Shown: positions 8,969 through 20,000 of the stretch, in pieces
Numbering within the stretch: the first letter of the stretch is position 1
How the letters are laid out: each line of letters begins with the position of its first letter
NCBI RefSeq assembly: GCF_022024055.1
Contig: NZ_CP091788.1
Location: forward strand, 2,418,001-2,482,000
Direction: 5' to 3'
Source of the DNA: Prevotella sp. E2-28
Lineage (GTDB): Bacteria > Bacteroidota > Bacteroidia > Bacteroidales > Bacteroidaceae
DNA length: 64,000 nucleotides
Program-made: the position numbers and the translations under genes
The notes under the pieces: generated by a model
The model's database searches: none
Told to the model about the DNA's origin: nothing
The model's input: the letters and a program-made list of their open reading frames with translations, nothing else

Positions 8969-10544
8969 ATACCTGTACATCACACTGCTAGCCGTACTCG
9001 GCTTTAACGCAGAAAACATGACGGCCCAGACACAAGGGCAAGTCAAGGGTGCGCCACGATTGGTGGTAAGTATCACTATCGACCAGTTACGCAGCGATTA
9101 TTTGGAAGCTTTTATGCCTCTTTATTCCGATAAAGGTTTCTTACGCCTTTTCAACGAAGGAAAGGTTTATACGAATGCTGCATATCCTTTTACTCCTGTT
9201 GACAGAGCATCTGCAACTGCGACTCTATATTCCGGAACTACACCTTATTATAATAATATAATAGGACAGCGTTGGCTGAATCGTAAAACATTACGTCCCA
9301 TTGGTTGTGTGGATGACTCCAAATACACAGGATTAAGCACTACGGAGACTGCTTCTCCTAACCAATTATTAACATCTACCTTTGGCGATGAGTTAAAAAT
9401 TGCAACAGAAGGAAAATCTGTCATATATGCCATTGCCCCTTTCAGAGATGCGGCTATATTATCAGCAGGTCACGCTGCTAATGGTGCTATTTGGATAGAT
9501 GACCAACAAGGCACATGGTGCTCTTCAACCTACTATTCTCAGGCATTACCAATATGGGTACAGGCTTGCAATCGTCTTAGTGCCCCTCGTAATAAGATTG
9601 AGTCAACGGACTGGGAGCCTTTCTCCCGATTGGGCAGTAACTACTCATATCTGACACAAGGCGGTGAAATAAAACCCTTTAAGCACAAGTTTAACGGTAC
9701 ACGCCAATTCCAACTTTACAAAACGAGCGCCCTTGTCAACTCTGACATTACAGATATGGCCATACAGTGTGTCAGCAGTAGTGGCATGGGCATTGATAAA
9801 GTAACAGACTTACTCTGTCTGACTTATCATGCAGGTACTTACGACCAAAAGGCTGCGACAAATTGTCAGTTAGAATTACAAGATACTTATATCCGCCTAG
9901 ACAATGAATTAGGCAGACTGATTGCTCATTTAGACAAAAAGATTGGCAATGATCATGTACTCTACATATTAACCAGTACAGGTTATTGTCATGAAGAGAC
10001 AGCAGACTATCGCGCATACAAAATACCTTCTGGTACATTCTACATGGCTCGCACCGTGAACCTGATGAACATGTACCTTGGGGCTATTTGGGGACAAGGA
10101 AGTTACGTTGAGACTACCTACCGTAATCACATCTTTTTAAATCGGCAGTTGCTGGAAACCAAGAAAATCAGCATGACCGATGCGCTCAACCGTTCGCAGG
10201 AATTTTTGGCCATGATGTCTGGTGTCAGAAACGTCTACACCTCCCTGCAACTGCTTACCAGCCAAAACGAACAGATCCTGAAAGTACGCAATGGATATTC
10301 TCCCGATAATTGTGGCGATATCGTTATTGAAACGGCTCCTGGTTGGACTATTCTAAATGAGAATACGCAGGAAAGTGAAATATCACAAGCTGCATATATC
10401 CAATTCCCCATCATATTTTTTGGAGCAGGAACTGAGGCTGAGCGTATTTTATCGCCCGTTTCAGTAGATCAGATTGCTCCCACCATAGCTCGTTACATCC
10501 GCATCCGAGCACCCAACGCTTGTTTCTCGAAGCCCCTATTTTGA
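8958..10544 (+). CDS. Alkaline-phosphatase-fold protein, catalytic residues largely lost
   Basis: A 528-residue exported protein resembling PafA-type phosphatases / type I phosphodiesterases. A signal peptide is followed by VVSITIDQLRSDYLEAFMPL, which keeps the first metal-ligand Asp. Other landmarks are substituted: the nucleophile segment usually read as YTACGHT is PVDRASATAT near residues 74-83, the usual TDYxGH metal site reads LTYHAGTYDQ, the TADHG site reads TSTGYCHE, and the late THG histidine is absent. The C-terminal part still aligns with the family (VDQIAPTIARYIRIRAPNAC). It is therefore probably a pseudoenzyme that binds rather than hydrolyses. It is translationally coupled to the Lnb-like gene, suggesting a joint envelope role. 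Confidence 0.75.
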   Translation: MTNRYLYITLLAVLGFNAENMTAQTQGQVKGAPRLVVSITIDQLRSDYLEAFMPLYSDKGFLRLFNEGKVYTNAAYPFTPVDRASATATLYSGTTPYYNNIIGQRWLNRKTLRPIGCVDDSKYTGLSTTETASPNQLLTSTFGDELKIATEGKSVIYAIAPFRDAAILSAGHAANGAIWIDDQQGTWCSSTYYSQALPIWVQACNRLSAPRNKIESTDWEPFSRLGSNYSYLTQGGEIKPFKHKFNGTRQFQLYKTSALVNSDITDMAIQCVSSSGMGIDKVTDLLCLTYHAGTYDQKAATNCQLELQDTYIRLDNELGRLIAHLDKKIGNDHVLYILTSTGYCHEETADYRAYKIPSGTFYMARTVNLMNMYLGAIWGQGSYVETTYRNHIFLNRQLLETKKISMTDALNRSQEFLAMMSGVRNVYTSLQLLTSQNEQILKVRNGYSPDNCGDIVIETAPGWTILNENTQESEISQAAYIQFPIIFFGAGTEAERILSPVSVDQIAPTIARYIRIRAPNACFSKPLF

Positions 10545-10577
10545 TTTCTAAAATCAAGGCTTCCAATTAAATAAAAC

Positions 10578-10609
10578 GCGATTTATGCTATTTATTGGCA
10601 AAAAATCGC
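10578..10609 (+). promoter_or_regulatory. Inverted repeat upstream of secA
   Basis: GCGATTT (10578-10584) and AAATCGC (10603-10609) form a 7-base inverted repeat with an 18-base spacer, ending directly at the secA -7 box. It could be an operator or a weak terminator of the preceding gene; there is no T-run. Confidence 0.3.
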
Positions 10610-10617
10610 TAACTTTG
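10610..10617 (+). promoter_or_regulatory. -7 promoter box of secA
   Basis: TAACTTTG, 42 bases before the secA ATG at 10660. Confidence 0.7.
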
Positions 10618-10659
10618 CACGCAATTTTAATTTAACGAAACAATATTACAATACTAGAT

Positions 10660-13600
10660 ATGAACTTTAATAGCATTCTAAAGGCTCTGTTCGGCGACAA
10701 ATCATCGCGTGACATGAAGAAGATTCAGCCTTTTGTAGAATTGGTAAAAGCAGCTTCGCCTAAAATTGAAGCACTTGACAACGATGCGCTTCGTGCCCGT
10801 ACGCAGGAAATCCGTCAGCAGGTACAAGCTGCAGCAAAAGCGCAGAAAGAAGAAATAGAAAAACTGAAAGCCACTATCGAGGATACGCCACTCGATGAGC
10901 GCGCTGACATCTTTGCCAAAATTGACAAGAAAGAGAAAGAGGCACTTGATGAATACGAGAAGGCACTTGACGAGGTAATGCCCGAGGTTTATGCAATCGT
11001 TAAGGAGACCGCCCGCCGTTTTGCTCAAAACGAGGAAACTATCGTTACTGCCAACGACTTTGACCGTGAGTTGGCGGGTGACCCACGTAAGGACTTTATC
11101 ACCATTGATGGTGACAAAGCTATATACCATAACCATTGGACTGCTGGTGGTAACGACCTAAAATGGGAGATGATTCACTATGACGTACAGCTCTTTGGTG
11201 GTGTCGTACTACATCAGGGTAAGATTGCAGAAATGGCAACAGGTGAAGGTAAGACCCTCGTAGCCACCCTGCCAGTCTTCCTTAACGCACTAACAGGTAA
11301 TGGTGTACACGTAGTAACCGTGAACGACTATCTGGCGAAGCGTGACTCTGAGTGGATGGGGCCTCTCTATATGTTCCATGGCATGAGCGTGGATTGTATC
11401 GACAAGCATCAGCCTAACTCTGAGGCCCGTCGTAAGGCTTATCAGGCTGATATCACCTTCGGTACCAACAACGAGTTTGGCTTTGACTACCTGCGCGACA
11501 ACATGGCTATTTCGCCTGCCGACTTGGTACAGCGTGCCCATAACTACGCTATCGTCGATGAGGTTGACTCAGTGTTGATTGACGATGCTCGTACACCTCT
11601 TATTATTAGCGGTCCAGTACCAAAGGGTGAAGTGCAGATGTTCGAGGAATATCAGCCGCTCGTTGAAAAACTCTTCGGCGTACAGAAGCAGTTAGCCACA
11701 CAATTCCTCGCTGATGCTAAGCAGAAAATTACTGAGGGCCAGAAGACCAATAACAAGGAAATGATTGAAGAGGGTTTCCTCTCACTATATCGTTCTCACA
11801 AGTCTCTCCCCAAGAACAAGCCCCTTATCAAGTACCTTTCTGAAGAAGGTATTAAAGCTGGCATGCTCAAGACCGAGGAGAAATATATGGAAAACAACAA
11901 CCGCAAGATGCCAGAGGCTGTAGAGCCTTTGTATTTCGTGGTTGACGAGAAATTGAACTCTTGCGACCTCACAGATAAGGGTACTGCCTGGTTGGCAAAG
12001 CAGGTAAACGATGCAGAACTGTTCGTATTACCTGATATTGCAGGACAACTGTCAGCTCTCGAAGCAGAGATTAACATCACTGACGAGGAGCGCCTGAACA
12101 AGAAAGACGAGTTGATGAGCCACTACGCTATTCAGAGTGAGCGAGTTCACACTCTTCAACAATTGCTTAAGGCCTATACGATGTTCAACAAGGACGACGA
12201 GTATGTAGTCATTGACGGTGAAGTTAAGATTGTTGATGAGCAGACCGGACGCATCATGGAAGGTCGCCGTTGGAGCGACGGTTTGCATCAAGCTGTAGAG
12301 GCTAAGGAGCATGTAAAAGTAGAGGCTGCCACACAGACCTTTGCAACCATTACCCTCCAGAACTACTTCCGTATGTATCACAAATTGGCAGGTATGACGG
12401 GTACAGCATCTACTGAGGCTGGTGAATTCTGGGACATCTACAAACTGGATGTCGTAGAAATCCCCACCAATAAACCTGTGGCTCGTCACGATATGGATGA
12501 TCGTGTCTACAAGACCGCCCGTGAGAAGTATCGTGCTGTGATTGAGGAGGTTGTCAAGATGCGTAAGGCTGGTCGCCCCACCCTGATTGGTACTACCAGC
12601 GTTGAGATTTCTGAATTACTGAGCCGCATGCTCGACATGTATGTAGATCCTGAGACTGGCAAGCGTGAGGGTATTCCCCATCAGGTACTGAATGCTAAGT
12701 TGCACCAGAAAGAGGCTGACATCGTGGCTTTGGCTGGTCAGCAGGACAGCAACGGCATGGGTGCCGTTACTATCGCAACCAACATGGCTGGTCGTGGTAC
12801 CGATATTAAGCTTTCACCAGAAGTAAAAGCAGCAGGCGGTTTGGCCATCATTGGTACCGAACGTCATGAGAGTCGTCGCGTTGACCGCCAGTTGCGTGGT
12901 CGTGCAGGACGTCAGGGTGACCCAGGTTCATCAGTATTCTATGTATCATTGGAAGACAAGTTGATGCGCCTATTTGCATCTGAGCGCATTGCGTCAGTTA
13001 TGGACCGTTTGGGGTTCAAGGAGGGCGAGATGATTGAGAGTCCAATGATTTCAAAGAGCATCGAGCGTGCCCAGAAGAAGGTTGAGGAGAACAACTTTGG
13101 TATCCGTAAGCGCCTATTGGAATATGATGATGTGATGAACAAACAGCGTACCGTTATCTACGAGAAGCGTCGCCACGCCCTAATGGGTGAGCGTATCGGT
13201 ATGGATATTGCCAACACTATCTGGGATCGTGTTTCTACGATTATTGAGCGTAACGATTACGAAGGCTGCAAAGAAGAATTCCTGCACTTGTTTGCAATGG
13301 AAGTGCCTTTCACCGAACACCAGTTCACAAACGAGAAGCCAGAGAAGCTCGCCGAGGATGCATTCCAGGCAGCATTGGCAAACTTCACCCGCAAAACAGA
13401 GCATATCCGCGAAGTTGCTTGGCCTGTCATCCAGCGAGTGTATGAAGAGCAAGGTCACATGTATGAACGTATCATGGTTCCCATCACGGATGGTCGCCGT
13501 GTTTACAACATTGCCTGCAATCTGAAGGAAGCCTATGACACAGAATGTAAGGCTGTTGTCAAGGAGTTTGAAAAGCAGATGTTGCTCCATATCATCGACG

Positions 13601-14034
13601 AATCATGGAAAGAGAATCTGCGTGAACTCGATGAGTTACGTCACTCTGTACAGAATGCTAGCTACGAACAGAAAGACCCATTGCTTATCTTCAAGTTGGA
13701 GAGTGCTAAGGTTTGGGACAATATGATCAATGAGATGAACAACCGCACAATGGCTGTTCTGAATCGCGGTCAGATACCTGAGATACAGCAACAGGAAGTA
13801 CGCGAAGCTGCTCCTGAGGAGCATACCGATCGTCAGCAATATACAGAGAACAAGCAAAATGTTCAGGAAGAGCAACTCGTTGACAGAGGTCAACAGACAG
13901 CAGCTCAACAAGACACTCGTGCACAACAGCCTCGCACGCCTATCGTCAGAGACAAGATGCCAGGCCGTAATGATCTCTGTCCTTGTGGTAGTGGTAAGAA
14001 ATTCAAGAATTGTCACGGAAAAGGTCTTGTATGA
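10660..14034 (+). CDS. secA: SecA preprotein translocase ATPase
   Basis: At 1124 residues this is the long Bacteroidota form of the ATP-driven motor that pushes preproteins through SecYEG. Walker A reads [12 protein letters not shown] (about residue 190), the DEAD-like Walker [14 protein letters not shown] (about 298), helicase motifs appear as [14 protein letters not shown] and GRGTDIKL, and the [14 protein letters not shown] segment contains the arginine finger region. Compared with the 901-residue E. coli protein it has extra sequence before the PP-binding domain and around residues 340-480. The C-terminus ends in a zinc-binding SEC-C motif ([14 protein letters not shown]) that binds SecB or ribosomes in other species. 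Its stop overlaps the next gene as ATGA. Confidence 0.97.
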   Translation: MNFNSILKALFGDKSSRDMKKIQPFVELVKAASPKIEALDNDALRARTQEIRQQVQAAAKAQKEEIEKLKATIEDTPLDERADIFAKIDKKEKEALDEYEKALDEVMPEVYAIVKETARRFAQNEETIVTANDFDRELAGDPRKDFITIDGDKAIYHNHWTAGGNDLKWEMIHYDVQLFGGVVLHQGKIAEMATGEGKTLVATLPVFLNALTGNGVHVVTVNDYLAKRDSEWMGPLYMFHGMSVDCIDKHQPNSEARRKAYQADITFGTNNEFGFDYLRDNMAISPADLVQRAHNYAIVDEVDSVLIDDARTPLIISGPVPKGEVQMFEEYQPLVEKLFGVQKQLATQFLADAKQKITEGQKTNNKEMIEEGFLSLYRSHKSLPKNKPLIKYLSEEGIKAGMLKTEEKYMENNNRKMPEAVEPLYFVVDEKLNSCDLTDKGTAWLAKQVNDAELFVLPDIAGQLSALEAEINITDEERLNKKDELMSHYAIQSERVHTLQQLLKAYTMFNKDDEYVVIDGEVKIVDEQTGRIMEGRRWSDGLHQAVEAKEHVKVEAATQTFATITLQNYFRMYHKLAGMTGTASTEAGEFWDIYKLDVVEIPTNKPVARHDMDDRVYKTAREKYRAVIEEVVKMRKAGRPTLIGTTSVEISELLSRMLDMYVDPETGKREGIPHQVLNAKLHQKEADIVALAGQQDSNGMGAVTIATNMAGRGTDIKLSPEVKAAGGLAIIGTERHESRRVDRQLRGRAGRQGDPGSSVFYVSLEDKLMRLFASERIASVMDRLGFKEGEMIESPMISKSIERAQKKVEENNFGIRKRLLEYDDVMNKQRTVIYEKRRHALMGERIGMDIANTIWDRVSTIIERNDYEGCKEEFLHLFAMEVPFTEHQFTNEKPEKLAEDAFQAALANFTRKTEHIREVAWPVIQRVYEEQGHMYERIMVPITDGRRVYNIACNLKEAYDTECKAVVKEFEKQMLLHIIDESWKENLRELDELRHSVQNASYEQKDPLLIFKLESAKVWDNMINEMNNRTMAVLNRGQIPEIQQQEVREAAPEEHTDRQQYTENKQNVQEEQLVDRGQQTAAQQDTRAQQPRTPIVRDKMPGRNDLCPCGSGKKFKNCHGKGLV

Positions 14035-14735
14035 TTACAATATCAAACCTAAAGAAACATTTTGGTGAAACAATAGCCTGCGATATCCCTGCGTTTACTA
14101 TTAACGACGGGGATATCCTTGGATTAGTGGGTAACAATGGAGCAGGAAAAACAACACTGTTCCGTATGATACTTGACTTACTAAAGCCTGATGAAGGAAT
14201 TGTCGATATCAACGGTATCAATCCTAGTCAGTCAGAGGAATGGAAGCAACAAGTCAGCGCCTTTATTGATGAAGGTTTCCTTATTGATTACCTAACACCA
14301 GAGGAGTATTTTTCGTTCTTGGGCAAGGTCTGTGGGATGCCCCAACAAGTCATGGACGAACGCCTAAAGAGGTTTGAGCATTTTGCAGGAGGTGAAGTTT
14401 TTGGACAGAAGAAACTCATACGCAATCTTTCTGCAGGTAACAAACAAAAAGTTGGTATCATTTCTGCCCTCATCAGGGAAACACCTATTGTTATACTTGA
14501 CGAGCCATTTAATTTTTTGGATCCAACCAGTCAGAATATCCTTAAGCGAACACTGAAGGAATATGCCTCCGAGACTCATGCTACAATTCTCATCAGCAGT
14601 CACAATCTGCAGCATACTATAGAGATTTCTACGCGCATTGCTCTCCTAGAGAAAGGAATTATCATCAACGACCTCTCAAACAACAATTCTGAGGCCCAAC
14701 AAGAACTCGAGAACTATTTCAAGGATGCCGAATGA
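14031..14735 (+). CDS. ABC transporter ATP-binding protein
   Basis: A 234-residue nucleotide-binding domain with Walker [10 protein letters not shown] (residues 34-42), a modified signature LSAGNKQK where LSGGQ is usual, Walker [14 protein letters not shown] and H-loop ISSHNL. It resembles ATPases of ABC-2 type exporters such as drug or antibiotic efflux systems, but no permease gene is adjacent: the next gene is an HU homologue. The ATG at 14031 overlaps the secA stop (ATGA); an upstream TTG in the same frame would lie inside secA and is not needed. It probably works with a permease encoded elsewhere. Confidence 0.85.
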   Translation: MITISNLKKHFGETIACDIPAFTINDGDILGLVGNNGAGKTTLFRMILDLLKPDEGIVDINGINPSQSEEWKQQVSAFIDEGFLIDYLTPEEYFSFLGKVCGMPQQVMDERLKRFEHFAGGEVFGQKKLIRNLSAGNKQKVGIISALIRETPIVILDEPFNFLDPTSQNILKRTLKEYASETHATILISSHNLQHTIEISTRIALLEKGIIINDLSNNNSEAQQELENYFKDAE

Positions 14736-14798
14736 CTTGTTTTGATAGTTTTTTTTCAAAAAAACGCAAAAAAGTTTTCATATCTGACTGAAAATGAG

Positions 14799-14806
14799 TA
14801 TCTTTG
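14799..14806 (+). promoter_or_regulatory. -7 promoter box of the HU gene
   Basis: TATCTTTG, 46 bases before the ATG at 14853; leaves an A/T-rich leader. Confidence 0.7.
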
Positions 14807-14852
14807 CAGTCCAAAATTAGAAATATCATAAAATCTTAAAGAAAATACAGAG

Positions 14853-15131
14853 ATGACCAAAGCAGAAATTGTCAAAACAATTGCCATGCAAACGGGTGTC
14901 AACGCAAAAGAAGTTTCAATTGTTGTAGAAGCTTTTATGGAAGAGATTCGCACCAGTTTGGCCAATAATAAGGAGAATGTATATTTACGCGGATTCGGCA
15001 GTTTCATTGTGAAACATCGCGCCCAGAAGACAGCCCGCAATATTTCGAAGAACACCACACTCGTGATTGAAGCTCACGATCTCCCAGCCTTTAAGCCTTG
15101 CAAAAGCTTTATTGAGCGCATGGACAAGTAA
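14853..15131 (+). CDS. HU/IHF-family DNA-binding protein
   Basis: A 92-residue histone-like protein of the usual family length. It starts MTKAEIVKTIAMQTGVNAKE, has the hinge GFGSFIVKHRAQKTARNISKNT with the arm tip at NISKNT (NPxT in canonical HU), and the C-terminal helix region AFKPCKSFIERM. The arm lacks the canonical intercalating proline (RNISKN instead of RNPxT), which may alter DNA bending. It acts in nucleoid structure as a homo- or heterodimer. It is followed by a tiny basic gene and a terminator, so it may be co-transcribed with it. Confidence 0.92.
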   Translation: MTKAEIVKTIAMQTGVNAKEVSIVVEAFMEEIRTSLANNKENVYLRGFGSFIVKHRAQKTARNISKNTTLVIEAHDLPAFKPCKSFIERMDK

Positions 15132-15181
15132 CAAAATAGACAATAGATTTTAATTTAAATAACAAACAATATTTTACAACT

Positions 15182-15271
15182 ATGCCAAACGGAAAGAAAA
15201 AGAAGGGCCACAAGATGGCTACTCACAAGCGTAAGAAGAGACTGCGCAAGAATCGTCATAAGAGCAAGTAA
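15182..15271 (+). CDS. 29-residue Arg/Lys-rich small protein
   Basis: ATG at 15182 to TAA at 15269-15271 encodes 29 residues, starting MPNGKKKKGHKMATHKRK and ending RKNRHKSK; about 60 percent are Lys, Arg or His. The open frame has no rare codons, lies 50 bases after the HU gene and is followed directly by a terminator-like hairpin. I recall near-identical short proteins in this position in other Bacteroidota. Such composition is typical of small ribosomal proteins; one previously unannotated 50S protein (bL38) was described in a Flavobacterium ribosome structure, and this could be related, but I cannot confirm that. No enzymatic function is possible at this size. Confidence 0.75.
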   Translation: MPNGKKKKGHKMATHKRKKRLRKNRHKSK

Positions 15272-15296
15272 ATCCGCTTAGACGAGAAGAAAGATG

Positions 15297-15349
15297 AAAG
15301 GAGTGTACCAAACGGATTATCTTGTTTGGTGCGCCCTTTTCAGTTTTTT
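15297..15349 (+). terminator. Probable intrinsic terminator after the small basic gene
   Basis: AAAGGAGTGTACCAAAC (15297-15313) pairs imperfectly with GTTTGGTGCGCCCTTT (15324-15339), and a T-run follows at 15344-15349. It separates the HU/small-protein unit from rng. Confidence 0.7.
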
Positions 15350-15375
15350 ACAACTAATCAAGTTATAGACAACAC

Positions 15376-16953
15376 ATGACAAGCGAAGTTATCATTGATG
15401 TGCGCCCAAAAGAGATTTCCATCGCACTGTTGGAAGACAAGTGCCTCGTGGAATATCAGAACGAGCCTCGCGAGGCATCGTATGCTGTGGGCAACATTTA
15501 TGTTGGCAAAGTCAGGAAACTGATGCCAGGACTCAACGCTTGCTTCGTTGATGTTGGTTCCGAAAAAGATGCATTCCTGCATTATCTTGACTTAGGACTT
15601 CAATTTAGCTCTTACGAGAAATACCTGAAACAGGTAGCAAGTGACAGAAAGAAACTCTATCCCATTCAGAAAGCCACTATTCAACCTACCCTACCCAAAG
15701 AAGGAAGTATTCAGAACATCCTGAAGGTTGGACAGGAAATTATGGTTCAAGTAGTCAAGGAGCCTATCAATACCAAAGGCCCTCGCCTCACTTGTGAACT
15801 TAGTTTTGCTGGGCGCTACATGGTTTTGATTCCATTTGGAGATAAAGTTTCTGTATCAAGTAAAATCAAACGTGGAGAAGAACGTAGCCGCCTGAAACAG
15901 TTGGTTCAAAGCATGAAGCCAAAGAACTTTGGCGTCATCGTACGAACTGTTGCAGAAGGCAAGAAAGCTGCTGAACTCGACCAGGAACTAAAAGTACTTC
16001 TTAAGCGATGGGAAGATGCCATCGGCAAAGTACAAAAAACTACAGAACGTCCACAACTGGTCTTTGAAGAGCAGACAAGAGCCGTTGCATTGCTACGCGA
16101 TTTGTTCAATCCCACCTATGATGGCATCCATGTTAACGACCCGGATATCTACAACCAGATTCACGATTACGTCTCATTAATAGCTCCGGAAAAGACTGAC
16201 ATTGTCAAGTTGTATAAAGGCAATGTACCCATTTTCGACAATTTCGACGTAACCAAGCAGATTAAATCTGGTTTCGGACGCACCGTTAACTACAAGCGTG
16301 GCGCATACCTTATTATAGAACACACTGAGGCTATGCATGTGGTTGATGTCAACAGTGGTACACGTATCAAGAAAGAAAACGGACAGGAAGCCAACGCCCT
16401 TGAGACCAACCTTGGCGCTGCCGACGAATTGGCACGCCAGTTACGCCTCAGAGATATGGGCGGAATCATTGTCGTTGACTTTATCGACATGAATCTGGCC
16501 GAGGATCGTCAATTACTTTACGAGCGGATGTGCGAGAACATGAAGAAAGACCGTGCTCGCCATAATATTCTTCCGCTTTCAAAGTTCGGACTGATGCAAA
16601 TCACACGTCAGCGTGTTCGTCCTGCCATGGATGTCGCTGTCGAGGAGAGTTGCCCTACCTGTCATGGTACTGGAAAGATAAAGTCCAGCATTCTGTTCAC
16701 CGACCAGCTAGAGAGCAAAATTGACCGTCTTGTTAACAAGATAGGCATCAAGCGTTTCTCGCTACATGTACACCCCTATGTTGCAGCATTCATTAATAAA
16801 GGCATATTCTCTTTAAAACGTCGCTGGCAACTGAAATACGGGTTGGGCATCCGAATCATCCCAAGTCAGAAGATGGCCTTCTTGCAATATGAGTTCTATG
16901 ACGCTAATCGTCAGTTCATAGATATGCAAGAGGAAAACGAAGTGAGCAAGTAA
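15376..16953 (+). CDS. rng: Ribonuclease E/G family endoribonuclease
   Basis: A 525-residue RNase G-type enzyme that cuts single-stranded 5'-monophosphorylated RNA in rRNA maturation and mRNA decay. The S1 RNA-binding domain is at about residues 35-125 (GNIYVGKVRKLMPGLNACFV). Catalytic magnesium ligands are in VVDVNSGTR (Asp near residue 324) and VVDFIDM (Asp near 368). The zinc-link equivalent CPTCHGTG is near residue 425. It lacks the long disordered C-terminal degradosome scaffold of E. coli RNase E, so it is the G form. Followed by a strong hairpin terminator. Confidence 0.95.
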   Translation: MTSEVIIDVRPKEISIALLEDKCLVEYQNEPREASYAVGNIYVGKVRKLMPGLNACFVDVGSEKDAFLHYLDLGLQFSSYEKYLKQVASDRKKLYPIQKATIQPTLPKEGSIQNILKVGQEIMVQVVKEPINTKGPRLTCELSFAGRYMVLIPFGDKVSVSSKIKRGEERSRLKQLVQSMKPKNFGVIVRTVAEGKKAAELDQELKVLLKRWEDAIGKVQKTTERPQLVFEEQTRAVALLRDLFNPTYDGIHVNDPDIYNQIHDYVSLIAPEKTDIVKLYKGNVPIFDNFDVTKQIKSGFGRTVNYKRGAYLIIEHTEAMHVVDVNSGTRIKKENGQEANALETNLGAADELARQLRLRDMGGIIVVDFIDMNLAEDRQLLYERMCENMKKDRARHNILPLSKFGLMQITRQRVRPAMDVAVEESCPTCHGTGKIKSSILFTDQLESKIDRLVNKIGIKRFSLHVHPYVAAFINKGIFSLKRRWQLKYGLGIRIIPSQKMAFLQYEFYDANRQFIDMQEENEVSK

Positions 16954-16962
16954 CCCCAAAAA

Positions 16963-17003
16963 GGAACCCCAAGAATCGCTATCGACCTTGGGGTTCTTTT
17001 ATT
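16963..17003. terminator. Bidirectional intrinsic terminator
   Basis: GGAACCCCAAG (16963-16973) pairs with CTTGGGGTTC (16987-16996), followed by TTTT, between the convergent rng and metalloprotease genes. Confidence 0.9.
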
Positions 17004-17022
17004 ATTGCAACCTGCTATACGC

Positions 17023-20000
17023 TTATTTCACGAACACCTTCTTGTTGGTGCCATCCTTATACCTTATAATATTTATACCCTTCTGCAACTGTTGCATTTT
17101 CATGCCATCAGCGGTATAGATACCTTCAACATCAGCATTCGAGCAGACCGTCTGCTTTGGTGTTACATCATGAATATTGGTTGCTATTGCGATATTCTTG
17201 TATGCCTCCAACTCATCTTCACTGATAATAATCCACTGCTGAGTAGTAGCAGAATTGCTAAAGCTAAATGCTGTCTGAGCAACGCCACCGTATCCTAAGG
17301 CATTCAAATAAGTGTTAGCAACCATCGCCTTGTCACCATTATCATTCCATGTCAGCCAATAGCCGTGAGTGGTCAATTTCTGGTTACCGGTACCCAACGT
17401 GACATCTGTACGATCAGGCATCAACTGGAAGCGTTCTGAAACTGTGGGCGTAGATGTTGACTTAAGCGTCATCGATGACGAGCTGCGACTCAGATACCGC
17501 CCCGTAGCCACATTCTTAAACATATAGTGTCCTGTCTTTGCATTAAACTCCATGTACCATGCAGCAGAATCACTGATAGCCTCGTCCGTCAGATTATGTT
17601 TCCATCCTAACAAAGATGCTGAGCGCTGGAAAAGCAGCCCCGTCCCAAGACCGCGAGCCTCATCCTTATTCATCAAATAGTATTTCTTCGTATCATCAAA
17701 ATTATATGTATATCCTGCAATACCATTAGGATCACCCGATGTAGGACAAAGGCCATCAATAAAGAGACCATGAAGGATACACATACCACCGATATACTGT
17801 AATTCCTGATGTTTATCCTTGTCAGCTCCGTTCACCAGCCAGTCGAAAGAAATAGAGCCATTGGGTGCATAAGCCTCCCTTGTGTCAAGCGTTCCCCATC
17901 CATGAGTTTTGTCACCAGTGAATGCTACATATTTGCTATCGCAGTTTTCAAGAAAACGCAGCACAGTATTCGCTTCACGTCCCAGCCAATTGCCATAAGT
18001 GGTATTCTCGCGCGTATCAGCACAATTAGTCCAACGACTATGGGTACCTACACCCACACCATGACCTGTCTCATGAAGCACCGTACCAATAGCCTGATTA
18101 CCTGCATTCGGACCTATGCGCATCCATCCGCCGTACGAACAGTCTGCCGTAGGGGTACTTGCCCCATAATGTCCAGAAAGTGTAAAGCCTCTGATACCCG
18201 TCCATTCATTGAAGTAATCGATAGTCTGCTGAATAGCATTCCTACAACGGGCATTTGCAGCCTCATCAGGCGCACCTTCATCCCACGTACCCTTACAGGT
18301 TCCCTGTGGATGAGTCACAATCTTCACCTCATCACCATAGGCCACCTGATAATTCTTAGTCATAGCGTATGGACGCAGATAATAGACGGTAGCAGGTTCC
18401 AGTCCCTGGACATGGAAGATAGTACCTTTCAAAGAGAAAGACTTCGTGCTGCGATTATCCAGTACTGTAGGGTTATGCTCCTTGCTCCAGCATACGCCTC
18501 GCTCCAGAATATTGGTACTTGATGTCGTAGCACGCATCAGTGCCTGGGTAGCGCCTGTGGCGACATAATGATTGGTAGCAGTCACAGTAGGCACCGTACC
18601 CTCTGTAGCATTAGCCAGATTGAAAGCCAAGAGAGCCTTATCCAGTACAAGGATTTCCTCGGCCAACTGTTCTGATGTCGCCTCAGCATTGACAACCAGG
18701 TCCTTAGCATTATCCAGTGCTGCTTTTAATGCAGCAGCCCCTTCCTTGCTTTCATCATACGCCCCTTCCACTTCAGCAATCTTAACCTTCAGTGCCTCGT
18801 ATTCAGCAATAGACTGCTGAGCCTGCTTTATTGCCTCCTGCAAACTCTTCATCGCATTCTGAATATCCGCTTCCGCCGTCTCTGTCGTCATACCCTTAGC
18901 TGTCGTTATGGCATTCTGCAAAGCAGATGCAGCCGTTGCCGACATCATACTACCCTGAAGTCCTTCTGCTTCTCCCACTATACGAGTTAATTCCGCCAAA
19001 GCTGCCGCAGCATCAACATGACCAATCAGATACAATCGGAAGTTATCTACGGCAATCCAGTTTCCCGTAGCGTTCTCAGCCACAAAGCCAATTTCCACTT
19101 CACCAGCAATACTAGTAAACTTCACAGAGTAATCGCCTGGGGTATATACCGTTTCCTGCTGATCGCCTGCGTATATATACGCGCCCGTGTTCTTTTTTGA
19201 TGTAGATGTCTGCGTATAGTTCTGAGCAGCCACCGTCATTTTGTATATACCGTTAGGAATATTCTTAATGGTTTGCTTCACATAGCCATTCCCCACACTA
19301 CCTGATGCGGTCCATTTCTCTAGATAATAAGAACCCGCTTTCTTGGTGAAAGAACTATTACTCTGTGCAGACAAGTTCTCACTAACCCATCCATTGGTAC
19401 TATTCTCGAAACTTGGATTTACAATGTAGGTTGTAACATCCTGAGGATTGTCTTCGCTGATATTCTGCTGACGATAAATAGTGACAGCCTCATTCAAAGC
19501 TTTGATAGCTTCTAGCACCATAACAACATCAGCCTCAGCATTGTCATACACCCCCTGTGCAGTATTGATAGCAGTCTGCAAATCAGCTGCCCCCACTCCA
19601 GTACCTTCGCCATAATAATTTGTTGCCGTGGTAATTACTGTCTGCAAATCAGTCTTCACACCATTTACATCCATATCACTGCCCAGCAATTTCACATAAT
19701 CAACAACAAGCTTTGCCGTATTGCCAGAGCCTCCAGCTGTAGCCTTCATACCAAACTGAATCTTTCCCGTTGTATTCTTGGTCAGCGTGAAGGATATCTC
19801 ATCAAGCGTCCATTTCTTCGCTGGATAACTGGTCACCTTTGACCTAACAGCCGTACCACTTGATGGGATCCATGCCACCTGCGATGTTGCTGCAGTCACG
19901 TCACTACCATTATACGTAGGCACGCTCAGCTTATAGGTACCAGCAGGCAAAGTAACCGTCTGATAAAACAGGAATGTCTGTTCCCATCCTGTAGAGATAG

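Noticed and set aside
13180..13590. Minus-strand frame of 136 codons within secA
   Set aside because: It lies fully inside conserved SecA sequence with strongly biased codons; no independent signal.
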